Below, piece after piece: positions 13,598 to 21,266 of a DNA stretch of 21,266 nucleotides (position 1 is its first letter; each line of letters starts with the position of its first letter). The notes beneath the pieces are model-generated. The model searched no databases and was not told where the DNA came from. It saw nothing but the letters and a program-made list of their open reading frames with translations. A program made the position numbers and the translations under genes. The stretch is taken from positions 12,115-33,380 of IMG/VR virus record IMGVR_UViG_3300029309_000141. One strand, given 5' to 3'. Source of the DNA: a virus.

Positions 13598-15796
13598 ATG
13601 GCTATAAAAATTTATCAATCACAAGTAAGACCCACAGAAGAAATAACTCAAACTACTTCAACATCTGGAATGAAGATAGATAGAGCTACGATGACAGCTA
13701 TACCAAATGCTTTTAAAGGCATGATGCAAGCTGGAGAAGAGCTTTATGTAAAATATGAAAAACAAAAAGCTGAGAATGCGGTTATTGAGGCAAGTAAAAA
13801 TATTGATAAAGACGATATAACTGAAAATATACATGGTGCTAAAATTACTAACAAAGAGGGATTAGCAACAAGAGTTAATAAATACAAAGAAAGCACAAAG
13901 CCAGATGAGGCTATGGCTGCTTACAAAGCAGATTGGCAAAAAACTTTAGATACAACACTCTTAAATCTCAAGGGACCATTCGCTAAAAAAATGTTCAAAA
14001 ATTATATGAACAAAAGATTTATTTCTGAGAGTGGAACAATCAGAGATAATACTTTTGTTAATTTTAGAAATGAAAGTAGATCTTTAAAATTAAAAGATTT
14101 AGATGCTATAAGTTATAAAATTGCTAATTCTCAAGTAGGATCAAGAGAATATGAAATGGCAGTTGCAGATAAAAATGCTTTTTTTGCTAATCAAAGTAAT
14201 ATTGATTTGTTTGGCGATAAATTTAAACAATTAGAATTTGATACCGCAAACAACATAGATGTTTTAACAATTACAAATCATCTAAGCAAAGATCCAATAC
14301 AAACTAAAAATAATTTTGATGCTGGAGTTTATAAAGGTTTAGATGCAGAAACAAAGATTAGAATAGGCAACAAAATAACTTTAGCTGCGCAACAAAAGGC
14401 TTTGGGTAATATTGAAAGCGATAGTGTAAGAGTATCTAATGGTTTGGCTCCAGAGCATGACAGCTCAGAGTATTTAAAAATTTTTGAGGGTTATGAGAAC
14501 TACGATGAAGTTAAAACCGCAATTGAGGTTCAAAGTTTTGTTTTTAAATCTATAAGACAAGTGCATGATGGCAAACAAGAAGATTTATCAACAATCAAAT
14601 TATATGAACTAACTGGATCTGGAGATGAAATTAAAGCAAAGACAGCAGCTAATGCTATTATTCAAAAAGCAATAACTGAAAGACAAACTGATATAAACAA
14701 TAATGATATTGTTGGATATATTAATAAAACAAATCCAGAGATAAATGCTCTTGAACAAAAAATATTAAGCACAACAGATATAGAAAAGAAAAAAGAATTA
14801 GTTGCAGAAAAAAAATTATTATTAGACCAAAAATTTATTGATTTAAACATACCTAAAAGCAAACAATTTTATATTAGTAATTCAGAAATAAAAGCAAGTG
14901 TTGCAACAATAACTTCATCTGACAAAACTTGGCAAGAGAAAAAAGCTACATTGTTAAGTCTTGGAGAAGTTTATGGCAAAGAACACATGCCACAAATCCT
15001 AAAACAAATGACGGATCAAAATTTACCAACCGCTTATGCAATTGCTATGAGTACCAATAGCGCAAAATTAAATGAAGATATTTTGCAAGGCTACAACATG
15101 AAAGATTTAGAAAAGGTTGCTTTAGCAGAATTACCAAAAAATATTTCTAAAAAAGATATAAACAGAAAAATATCAGAAAAAATTAATGACTTTGAAACAG
15201 TTATTGAAAGTCAACAATCTGGTTCTTTTGATGACATTGCATATAAAGCTCAACTGCAAGATACATTATATAGAGCTGTGCTTGTAAGAATAGACAGAGG
15301 AGATAATTATAATGATGCAATAAATTCTGTTACAAAAGAATTTTTATCTGATTATACAATAGCTCCAAGTAAAACATTTTTTGTTCCAGCTGATATTAAT
15401 GGAAAAAGAGTAAGTCAAATACAAGTATTCACTAAAACAGAGGCTATAGAATTAGCAGTAGAAGATAAACAAGGAACATACCTAGATGAATTTATGGGTA
15501 AAGATGGATATGCTCATTATGCAAGTAATACAGAAGTTAAAGGTTTATCTGGTTCAGATATTAAAATGAGAATTAAATCAGCAATGCAAAATGATAGTAA
15601 ATTTTTATTAAACGATACTTCAACGGGTGTTGTTTTACATTTTACTTGGTATGACGGGACTATGGTTCCAGTTGTAAATGCTAAAGGAGAAAAAGTAGAA
15701 TTTAGTTTTTTAGATACAAAATATGTATTCCCTGGAACTAATAAAGAAATGGTACTTGTAGAAGATTACGATCCATTTGCGGAGCCAGCTGCATAA
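13598..15796 (+). CDS. internal virion protein, T7 gp15-like
   Basis: This is a 732-residue protein, close to T7 gp15 (about 750 residues), and lies between the gp14- and gp16-like genes. I chose the ATG at 13598 because TAGGAG (13588-13593) sits 4 nt upstream; a frame extension to 13544 would overlap the previous gene and has no ribosome binding site. The body is charged, helical and without membrane segments. In T7, gp15 lines a tube in the ejection complex that carries DNA across the periplasm. The assignment rests on position, size and composition, since I see no diagnostic motif. It ends as TAATG with the next gene. Confidence 0.65.
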   Translation: MAIKIYQSQVRPTEEITQTTSTSGMKIDRATMTAIPNAFKGMMQAGEELYVKYEKQKAENAVIEASKNIDKDDITENIHGAKITNKEGLATRVNKYKESTKPDEAMAAYKADWQKTLDTTLLNLKGPFAKKMFKNYMNKRFISESGTIRDNTFVNFRNESRSLKLKDLDAISYKIANSQVGSREYEMAVADKNAFFANQSNIDLFGDKFKQLEFDTANNIDVLTITNHLSKDPIQTKNNFDAGVYKGLDAETKIRIGNKITLAAQQKALGNIESDSVRVSNGLAPEHDSSEYLKIFEGYENYDEVKTAIEVQSFVFKSIRQVHDGKQEDLSTIKLYELTGSGDEIKAKTAANAIIQKAITERQTDINNNDIVGYINKTNPEINALEQKILSTTDIEKKKELVAEKKLLLDQKFIDLNIPKSKQFYISNSEIKASVATITSSDKTWQEKKATLLSLGEVYGKEHMPQILKQMTDQNLPTAYAIAMSTNSAKLNEDILQGYNMKDLEKVALAELPKNISKKDINRKISEKINDFETVIESQQSGSFDDIAYKAQLQDTLYRAVLVRIDRGDNYNDAINSVTKEFLSDYTIAPSKTFFVPADINGKRVSQIQVFTKTEAIELAVEDKQGTYLDEFMGKDGYAHYASNTEVKGLSGSDIKMRIKSAMQNDSKFLLNDTSTGVVLHFTWYDGTMVPVVNAKGEKVEFSFLDTKYVFPGTNKEMVLVEDYDPFAEPAA

Positions 15797-17082
15797 TGAT
15801 TAATGTTGGATTTGGACAATTCGAAAAAACAAAAGATGAGATAGGATCTTCTTACGATAATATATCTACTGGTTTTTTTGAGGCACAAAAAGCTAATATT
15901 GTTAATACCTGGAACTACAATCCAAGTATGTCTTTATGGCGTAAGGGACAAGAGTTTGATGCTTATAATCAAGACAATACTTTAATAGGTAGAGATGAAT
16001 TAAATGAGAAATATGGTTATCTTGGTTTAAATTTTAAAGAAGATACAAGAAAGCATGTTGCAGATTATATTGTTGAACAAAAAGAAAAAGAAAGACAAAG
16101 ATCAGAAACAATATCTAAGGGACCACAAAACATATTTGCAAAAAGCTCATTCTTTTTAACTTCTCTTGGTACAAGTTTTTTAGATCCAATAAATATTGGA
16201 GCAGCTTTTATACCAGTTGTTGGTAAAGCTAGATTTGCCTCAATGGTTGCTAAGTCTGGAAAGAATATAGCAAGATTAAAAAGAGGATCTATTGAGGGTT
16301 TTGTTGGAAACTTAGCTGTTGAGCCTATTGTTTATGGAGTACACAGATCTCAGCAATCAGATTATGATGCTTACGATAGTTTTATAAATGTTGCTGCTGG
16401 TGGTTTAATAGGAGCAACTTTTCATACTGGTTTTGGAAAACTTGGAGATTTTATTGCTCAAAAAAGAGGCAAGCCAAATATATATCAAAAGTTAGCTGCA
16501 GCATCTCCAGAAAATCAACAAGCGTTATTAAAGTACACAATAGGAAAACATCTAAGAGGAGAAAAAGTAGATACTGGAGATTTAATTGTTAATAAAACTA
16601 AAATAGGAGATAAACAATTAAGTCAATTAGACGATCAAATATCAGAATTTAAAAAATTATATTCAGATGCAATTAAAAGAGGAGACAGAAAGTCTGCTAA
16701 AATATTTTTACAAAATATTAGAAATTTACAAAAAACTGAAAGACAATTGTTTGAGGCTAAGAAAAAAGCAAACGATCAAGCGGTAGAAAAAGAAAGAGCT
16801 ACATTTAAACAAAGAGATGAAACTGGAGCTATAACAAGAGAACAATTAAATGTAAGAGAAAAAGATACATCTCAGTTAGAAAATGAGGCAGAAACATTAA
16901 ATCAAAGACAAAAATTACATCAAAGACAATTAGATGTAAAAGATGAAGATTTAGACGAACTTGATATAGGTCTTGTTCAAGATAGAGCTGAGATACAAAA
17001 AATAGACAATAATATAAAAAATAAAACAAAAATTAGAGATGCTATTAGAGCTGGTGCTAATTGTGTTAAAAGAGGAACTTAA
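15796..17082 (+). CDS. internal virion protein, gp16-like N-terminal part
   Basis: This is a 428-residue protein. After a Trp-containing N terminus, residues 118-152 form a hydrophobic segment with FLTSLGTSFLDPINIGAAFIPVVGK-type sequence (119-143), followed by EGFVGNLAVEPIVY at 167-180 and VAAGGLIGATFHTGFG at 199-214, which resemble gp16-like internal virion proteins of marine podoviruses. Residues about 255-415 are highly charged coiled coil. No lytic transglycosylase domain, present at the T7 gp16 N terminus, is recognisable. With the next gene (828 residues) it adds up to 1256, close to T7 gp16 (about 1318), suggesting a split protein. Junctions on both sides are TAATG. Confidence 0.65.
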   Translation: MINVGFGQFEKTKDEIGSSYDNISTGFFEAQKANIVNTWNYNPSMSLWRKGQEFDAYNQDNTLIGRDELNEKYGYLGLNFKEDTRKHVADYIVEQKEKERQRSETISKGPQNIFAKSSFFLTSLGTSFLDPINIGAAFIPVVGKARFASMVAKSGKNIARLKRGSIEGFVGNLAVEPIVYGVHRSQQSDYDAYDSFINVAAGGLIGATFHTGFGKLGDFIAQKRGKPNIYQKLAAASPENQQALLKYTIGKHLRGEKVDTGDLIVNKTKIGDKQLSQLDDQISEFKKLYSDAIKRGDRKSAKIFLQNIRNLQKTERQLFEAKKKANDQAVEKERATFKQRDETGAITREQLNVREKDTSQLENEAETLNQRQKLHQRQLDVKDEDLDELDIGLVQDRAEIQKIDNNIKNKTKIRDAIRAGANCVKRGT

Positions 17083-19568
17083 TGGCTAAAAAAATACCTA
17101 CTGTAAAAACAATAAGTAAATGTTTTAAAGAAGTAAAAAGATTAACTGGAGATTTATTACCAGAAGAACAAATAAATCAAATATTAGATGAAGTTAAAAT
17201 ACAAGTTAATGAGGCTAAGTTTAGACAAAACCAAGAAAAAACAGAAAACTTAATTGCAGATAATGTTGCAAAAAAATTAGAATACGAACAAGCGTTAAAA
17301 AAAAGAAATTTAGCAGAAAACAATATTAAAGCCTTAGAGCTTGTTGAAAAAGTTAAAGATGCAGTAGATCTATCAGAGGGTAAATTAAAACCTAAACAAG
17401 CCTTACTAGGTGTTTTAGTTGGGATCCAGGAATTTTCTTTGGTTGCCAGAAACTCTATTGGTTCAAAACAAGATACTATTGAAGTTGTAGAATTAACAAG
17501 ATTTTATCAAGCTGTAAAAGATTTAGGCGATGATGTTTGGGACAATTTTACGAGCGGAGTTTTTGATTTAGAAATTAAAAAAGCAATGCTTGGCGAAACA
17601 GTTTTAAATGAACAAGCCTTACAAATTGCTAAAATATTAAAATCATTCCAAGAAGATTGGAGATTAAGACTAAATGATTTAGGAGCTAATATTGGCAAAC
17701 TTGATACTTGGCTAACAAGGCAAAGTCATAATACAGAAAAAATGGCTAATGCTAGCAAGGTATCAAAAATAGTTGCTGACAATAGAACTGCTTGGAGAGA
17801 ATTTATAAAATCAAGATTAGATCTTACAAGAACTTTTGAGAATGTAAGAGATCCAGAAAAAATCGATGAAATCTTAGATGGCATTTATGATAGCTTTATG
17901 GCAAACGATCATCTAAAACATGGCGGGACTAATAGCATATATGGTACTAAAAATGTCACTAACAGATTAAACGCATCAAGAGTTTTACATTTTAAAGACG
18001 CTACAGCTAGACATGAATACGACATAGCTTTTGGAGAGCCATCTTTAAAAGAAAGTGTGTTAGGTGTATTAAGTAATTCTGCAAGAAACATTGCTTTAAT
18101 GCAAGAACTTGGAACAAATCCTAAAGATACTTTTAACAAAGCGTTAGCTGTATTAAGAAAACAATACAAAAAAGATAACCCAGAATTTGCACGACAACTA
18201 AATTTTGAAAATTTTAGTAAAGAGTTTGCAGAGTTAGATGGTTCTATTAATGGTGCTGCAAATGAAATTGCTGCTAAAGTTGGTATGACTATTAGAGCTT
18301 TACAAACAATGGGTAAGTTAGGTTTTGCAGCTCCAACATCTATTGCAGATCTTGGTCAATATATGGCTACAACTAAATTCCAAGGTAGAGGTTTATTTAA
18401 TGGATTATTTGAGGCTTTAGGTGCTTTATTTAAAACACAAGATAAACAAGCTATGGAAGTCTTGGGTGTTATAAGTAATTCTATTCATTCATTCCAAGGC
18501 AATAAATATGGTTCAAGTAGTGATACCTGGGGGACTATGGGAAAACTACAAAATATGTTTTTTAAATACAATAGTTTGAACAGATGGATCTCAAGTTTAA
18601 AATCTGGAATGACAGTTGGTTTAGCTAGACACTATGGAATGCTAGCTGACACAAAATGGTTAGATCTTAAAACAAGAGAAAGAAATGTTTTAAAGCTCTA
18701 TGGTTTTGATGAGGGTAAATGGGACATGTTGCGTTCTATTAAAACTTTAGATGTAGAAAACAAAAGATATATGACAGCTGAGGATGTCAATAGCATATCA
18801 AACGATACAATAAAAAAATATATTGGCAAAGATTTAAGCGAAAGAGAAATTAGAAATTTTAAAAAAGATCTTGAAATGACTTGGCGTAATGTTTTGGTTG
18901 ATCAAGCTATGCACGGAACTCCAGAGCCAGATAGCTCAGTTAGAGCTTTTATGAACCAAGGATATAAAAAAGGTACAGCTGGAGGAGAAGTTTTAAGATT
19001 TATGGGTCAATTCAAATCTTTTCCTATAACAATTTGGAAAAAAATAATTGGCAGAGAATTAAAATCTTATGGACCCGATGACAGTAAATTTGCTCAAATA
19101 TCTGGTTTAACATCAATGATATTATTATCAGCTATGTTTGGTTATATTGCTATGTCTGTTAAAGATATGCTTAAAGGTAGATCTCCAAGAGATCCAAAAA
19201 GACCAGGTGTATTATTTCAAGCATTTGCTCAAGGTGGTGGGGTAGGTATATATGGAGATTTTATATTCCAAGAACTGCAGAATGAATATGGCGGAGGTAT
19301 GGCAGAGACTATATTGGGACCAACTTATGGAGATATAGAAAAAATTATAAGTATTGTTCAAAATGTAAATGATCCAAAAAAAGCTGGCAAAAAGTTTTTA
19401 CAATTTGCAGAGGGTAATATACCATTTTTAAATATGTACTATTCTAAGGCAGCTTATGACTATTTGATTGGCTATCAGTTAAAAGAATTTTTAGACCCAG
19501 GTTATTTTAGCAGAATATCTGAAAAACATGAAGATCAGAGGGGTCAAACTTACTATTATAAGCCATAA
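17082..19568 (+). CDS. internal virion protein, gp16-like C-terminal part
   Basis: This is an 828-residue protein with the C-terminal signature of gp16-like ejection proteins. VLRFMGQFKSFPITIWKK occurs at 637-654, a hydrophobic segment at 671-694 (SGLTSMILLSAMFGYIAMSV) leads into KDMLKGRSPRDP, then GGGVGIYGDFIF at 718-729, LGPTYGDIEKI at 745-755 and GNIPFLNMYYSKAAYDYL at 778-795. The N-terminal 100 residues are coiled coil. In T7, gp16 is ejected through the cell envelope and pulls in the leading DNA. The ATG overlaps the previous stop (TAATG) with AGAGGA upstream, so this is a real separate start rather than a frameshift. It is followed by a non-coding promoter-like region. Confidence 0.78.
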   Translation: MAKKIPTVKTISKCFKEVKRLTGDLLPEEQINQILDEVKIQVNEAKFRQNQEKTENLIADNVAKKLEYEQALKKRNLAENNIKALELVEKVKDAVDLSEGKLKPKQALLGVLVGIQEFSLVARNSIGSKQDTIEVVELTRFYQAVKDLGDDVWDNFTSGVFDLEIKKAMLGETVLNEQALQIAKILKSFQEDWRLRLNDLGANIGKLDTWLTRQSHNTEKMANASKVSKIVADNRTAWREFIKSRLDLTRTFENVRDPEKIDEILDGIYDSFMANDHLKHGGTNSIYGTKNVTNRLNASRVLHFKDATARHEYDIAFGEPSLKESVLGVLSNSARNIALMQELGTNPKDTFNKALAVLRKQYKKDNPEFARQLNFENFSKEFAELDGSINGAANEIAAKVGMTIRALQTMGKLGFAAPTSIADLGQYMATTKFQGRGLFNGLFEALGALFKTQDKQAMEVLGVISNSIHSFQGNKYGSSSDTWGTMGKLQNMFFKYNSLNRWISSLKSGMTVGLARHYGMLADTKWLDLKTRERNVLKLYGFDEGKWDMLRSIKTLDVENKRYMTAEDVNSISNDTIKKYIGKDLSEREIRNFKKDLEMTWRNVLVDQAMHGTPEPDSSVRAFMNQGYKKGTAGGEVLRFMGQFKSFPITIWKKIIGRELKSYGPDDSKFAQISGLTSMILLSAMFGYIAMSVKDMLKGRSPRDPKRPGVLFQAFAQGGGVGIYGDFIFQELQNEYGGGMAETILGPTYGDIEKIISIVQNVNDPKKAGKKFLQFAEGNIPFLNMYYSKAAYDYLIGYQLKEFLDPGYFSRISEKHEDQRGQTYYYKP

Positions 19569-19574
19569 ATAGTT

Positions 19575-19601
19575 ATAGACAGAATTGACAAATTAATCTA
19601 A
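19575..19601 (+). repeat. 27-nt near-repeat, copy B
   Basis: It matches 1540-1566 at 24 of 27 positions. It is in frame with the gp16-like gene, 6 nt past its stop, and would read IDRIDKLI then TAA, but has no start codon of its own. It contains TTGACA (19585-19590) and its final TAA begins the T7-like promoter motif. Confidence 0.6.
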
Positions 19602-19643
19602 TACGAAAAATATAGTAGGATTATAACGCCTACAAAAATTTTT
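19585..19643 (+). promoter_or_regulatory. tail fibre promoter candidate with 5' hairpin
   Basis: TAATACGA-AAAA-TATAG at 19599-19615 matches the two conserved halves of the T7 RNA polymerase promoter (TAATACGA-CTCAC-TATAG) with a spacer one base shorter. If G19615 were the first transcribed base, the RNA would begin with GTAGG, able to pair with CCTAC at 19629-19633, then A5T5 (19634-19643). A sigma70 reading is TTGACA (19585-19590) and TATAGT (19611-19616), but the 20-bp spacing is too long. Both readings point to transcription start near 19615-19625. Confidence 0.5.
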
Positions 19644-19668
19644 CCCAACAATTGAAAGAGTAAATACA

Positions 19669-21266
19669 ATGACAGTATCGAGTTTATCGGTAAAAAATTC
19701 TTATAATGCGGATAATACTACTACAAGTTTTGCCTACACTTTTCCTATTCATAGTGTAAATGAGCTTACAGTAATATTAAGAGCAGCAAACGGAACAGAA
19801 ACAATACAAACTATTACTACCCATTATTCTATTGTAGATAATGGATCAGCTGGTGGACAAGTAAATTTTGTATCAGCTCCAGCTACGGGTAATACAGTTG
19901 TCTTGTTAAGAGATACAAACTTAACACAAGAAACAGATTACATTGCTAATGATCCTTTTCCAGCTGAAACCCATGAGGCAGCTCTTGATAAAATTACTTT
20001 ACAACAACAAGAGCTACAAGAAGAATTAGATAGAGCAATTAAAATTTCAAGATCAAATGATATTGCATCATCTGAGATTGCACAAACTGCAGCCACAAGA
20101 GCTGGAAAATTATTAGCTTTTGATAGCAGCGGAAATTTAGAGGTAAGCCTAGATGCAAGCTCAATAGCAACTAATGCTACAGCTGCAGCTAATTCAGCTA
20201 CAGCAGCGGCAGCATCTCAAACTGCAGCAGAAACTGCTAAGACAGCAGCAGAAACTGCAAAAACTGCAGCGGAAAATTTATTAGATAATTTTGATGATAG
20301 ATTTTTAGGAGCTAAAACTTCAGATCCATCTGTTGATAATGATGGCGATGCTCTTGTAGATGGTGCGTTGTATTTTGATACCACAAATAATGTCATGAAA
20401 GTTTATGACTTATCTGGTACAGCTTGGAGACAAATTCAATTATCAACATCAGATCAAGCAAATGTAAATTTAGTTGCGGGTCAAATATCTCCAACAAATA
20501 ATATTTCTACAGTTGCCGCACAAAATACAAACATTACAACTTTAGCTGGATTAAATTCTGAAATAACTACTTTAGCTGGGATCTCTGGATTATCTAATTT
20601 AGCAAATAATTCTGCAGCTGTGACGAATGTAAATAATAATTTATCTTCTGTTCAAAATTTTGCAAATGTTTATAGAATAGCATCATCAGCTCCTACAAGC
20701 TCACTTGATGTTGGAGATCTATATTTTGATACTACTGCTAATGAATTAAAAGTTTATAAGTCTAGTGGTTGGTCTGCAGCTGGTTCTACTATTAATGGTA
20801 CTTCTGCAAGATTTAATTATACAGCTACAGCTGGTCAAACTACATTTAGTGGCTCGGATACAGCTGGAAATAATTTAGCTTATGATGCGGGATTTGCGGA
20901 TGTATATCTAAATGGCGTTAGGTTATCTGCAGCAGATGTTAATATTTCATCTGGAAATTCTGTAGTGCTTGCAAGTGGTGCAGCTGCAGGAGATATTTTA
21001 GATGTTGTTGGTTATGGAACATTTAATGTTGCATCTATAAATGCTGCAAATATTTCTAGTGGTACAATTAATAATAATCGATTACCATCTCCAACTTTAA
21101 TTGTAAAAGGAGATGGCTCAAGTATTGATGGAGCAATACAATTAAATTGCCATGTAAATACTCACGGAGTTAAAATTCAAGCACCTCCTCATTCTGCTGG
21201 AGCTACATATACTTTAACTTTACCAAATAATACTGGATCTAATGGTCAAGTTTTATCTACTAATGG
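19669..21266 (+). CDS. tail fibre protein (5' part, runs off the window)
   Basis: This is an open frame of 532 complete codons without a stop. Residues 1-130 fit the tail-attachment head of T7-type fibres: SYNADNTTTSFAYTFPIHSV at 11-30, then LLRDTNLTQETDYI at 79-92, FPAETHEAALDKITLQQQEL at 97-116. An Ala-rich repeat helix (168-203, with KTAAETAKTAAE) follows. Two GxLYFDTTxNxxKVY modules lie at 232-246 and 349-363, then an ADVYLNGVRLSAAD module (410-423), and NCHVNTHGVKIQAPPHSAGA (493-512), a beta block common in marine phage fibres. The receptor-binding tip lies beyond the window. No strong Shine-Dalgarno precedes the ATG; a GAAAGAG stretch lies about 10 nt upstream. Confidence 0.88.
   Translation, partial: MTVSSLSVKNSYNADNTTTSFAYTFPIHSVNELTVILRAANGTETIQTITTHYSIVDNGSAGGQVNFVSAPATGNTVVLLRDTNLTQETDYIANDPFPAETHEAALDKITLQQQELQEELDRAIKISRSNDIASSEIAQTAATRAGKLLAFDSSGNLEVSLDASSIATNATAAANSATAAAASQTAAETAKTAAETAKTAAENLLDNFDDRFLGAKTSDPSVDNDGDALVDGALYFDTTNNVMKVYDLSGTAWRQIQLSTSDQANVNLVAGQISPTNNISTVAAQNTNITTLAGLNSEITTLAGISGLSNLANNSAAVTNVNNNLSSVQNFANVYRIASSAPTSSLDVGDLYFDTTANELKVYKSSGWSAAGSTINGTSARFNYTATAGQTTFSGSDTAGNNLAYDAGFADVYLNGVRLSAADVNISSGNSVVLASGAAAGDILDVVGYGTFNVASINAANISSGTINNNRLPSPTLIVKGDGSSIDGAIQLNCHVNTHGVKIQAPPHSAGATYTLTLPNNTGSNGQVLSTN

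Noticed and set aside
16829-17029. Minus-strand frame giving a very hydrophobic peptide.
   Set aside because: It is the complement of the charged coiled-coil region of the gp16-like gene, which produces Leu/Phe runs by chance.
17075-17090. Programmed frameshift joining the two gp16-like genes.
   Set aside because: No slippery heptamer at the junction, and the second gene has its own ATG with AGAGGA upstream.
20160-20290. Repetitive GCAGC-rich stretch considered as a repeat array.
   Set aside because: It encodes the alanine-rich helix of the tail fibre; there are no uniform repeat/spacer units as in a CRISPR array.

Overview
This window is a contiguous piece of a tailed bacteriophage genome. 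All genes lie on the + strand, are tightly packed (many junctions are ATGA, TAATG or short overlaps), and are AT-rich with arginine written mostly as AGA. Gene content and order from about 3.8 kb onward match the virion module of T7-like short-tailed phages (podoviruses): large terminase, portal, Bbp19-like protein, scaffold, major capsid, tail tubular A and B, gp13/14/15/16-like internal virion proteins and tail fibre. The composition and several small basic proteins resemble what is known from marine phages of AT-rich alphaproteobacteria (SAR11/SAR116-type hosts). That host assignment is inference; nothing in the window names the host. No integrase, RNA polymerase, DNA polymerase or recognisable lysis enzyme is present.

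Layout. 1-2.4 kb: small accessory and DNA-binding genes (a coiled-coil peptide, a possible nuclease-fold protein, a replication-initiator-type winged HTH protein, a DUF6362-like HTH protein, an HGGxSTG zinc-finger-like protein), a putative small terminase and a 49-codon basic protein. 2.4-3.3 kb: a self-contained unit made of an inverted-repeat-rich promoter region, one unknown acidic gene and a strong GAAA-tetraloop terminator, followed by 287 bp of hairpin-rich non-coding DNA. 3.3-5.6 kb: small basic, small unknown and single-membrane-segment proteins, large terminase, and two paralogous proline-rich proteins whose last codons double as the next gene's ribosome binding site. 5.6-9.3 kb: portal, Bbp19-like, scaffold, structured leader, major capsid, GAAA-tetraloop hairpin. 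9.3-13.2 kb: two tiny basic proteins, tail tubular A, tail tubular B with a two-repeat insertion, and a gp13-like GNAT-fold protein. 13.2-19.6 kb: internal virion proteins, with the gp16 equivalent apparently split into two genes. 19.6 kb to the end: a T7-promoter-like sequence, a 5' hairpin and a tail fibre gene that runs off the window.

How the genes work together: the small and large terminases package DNA through the portal into a capsid built on the scaffold. The tubular A and B proteins form the short tail. The internal virion proteins are probably ejected to span the host envelope, and the fibre binds the host. The most notable points are the T7-like promoter and the 27-nt near-repeat before the fibre gene, the moron-like unit between the terminase subunits, the structured non-coding region after it, the LLGG/Shine-Dalgarno double use, the tail tubular B insertion and the split gp16.
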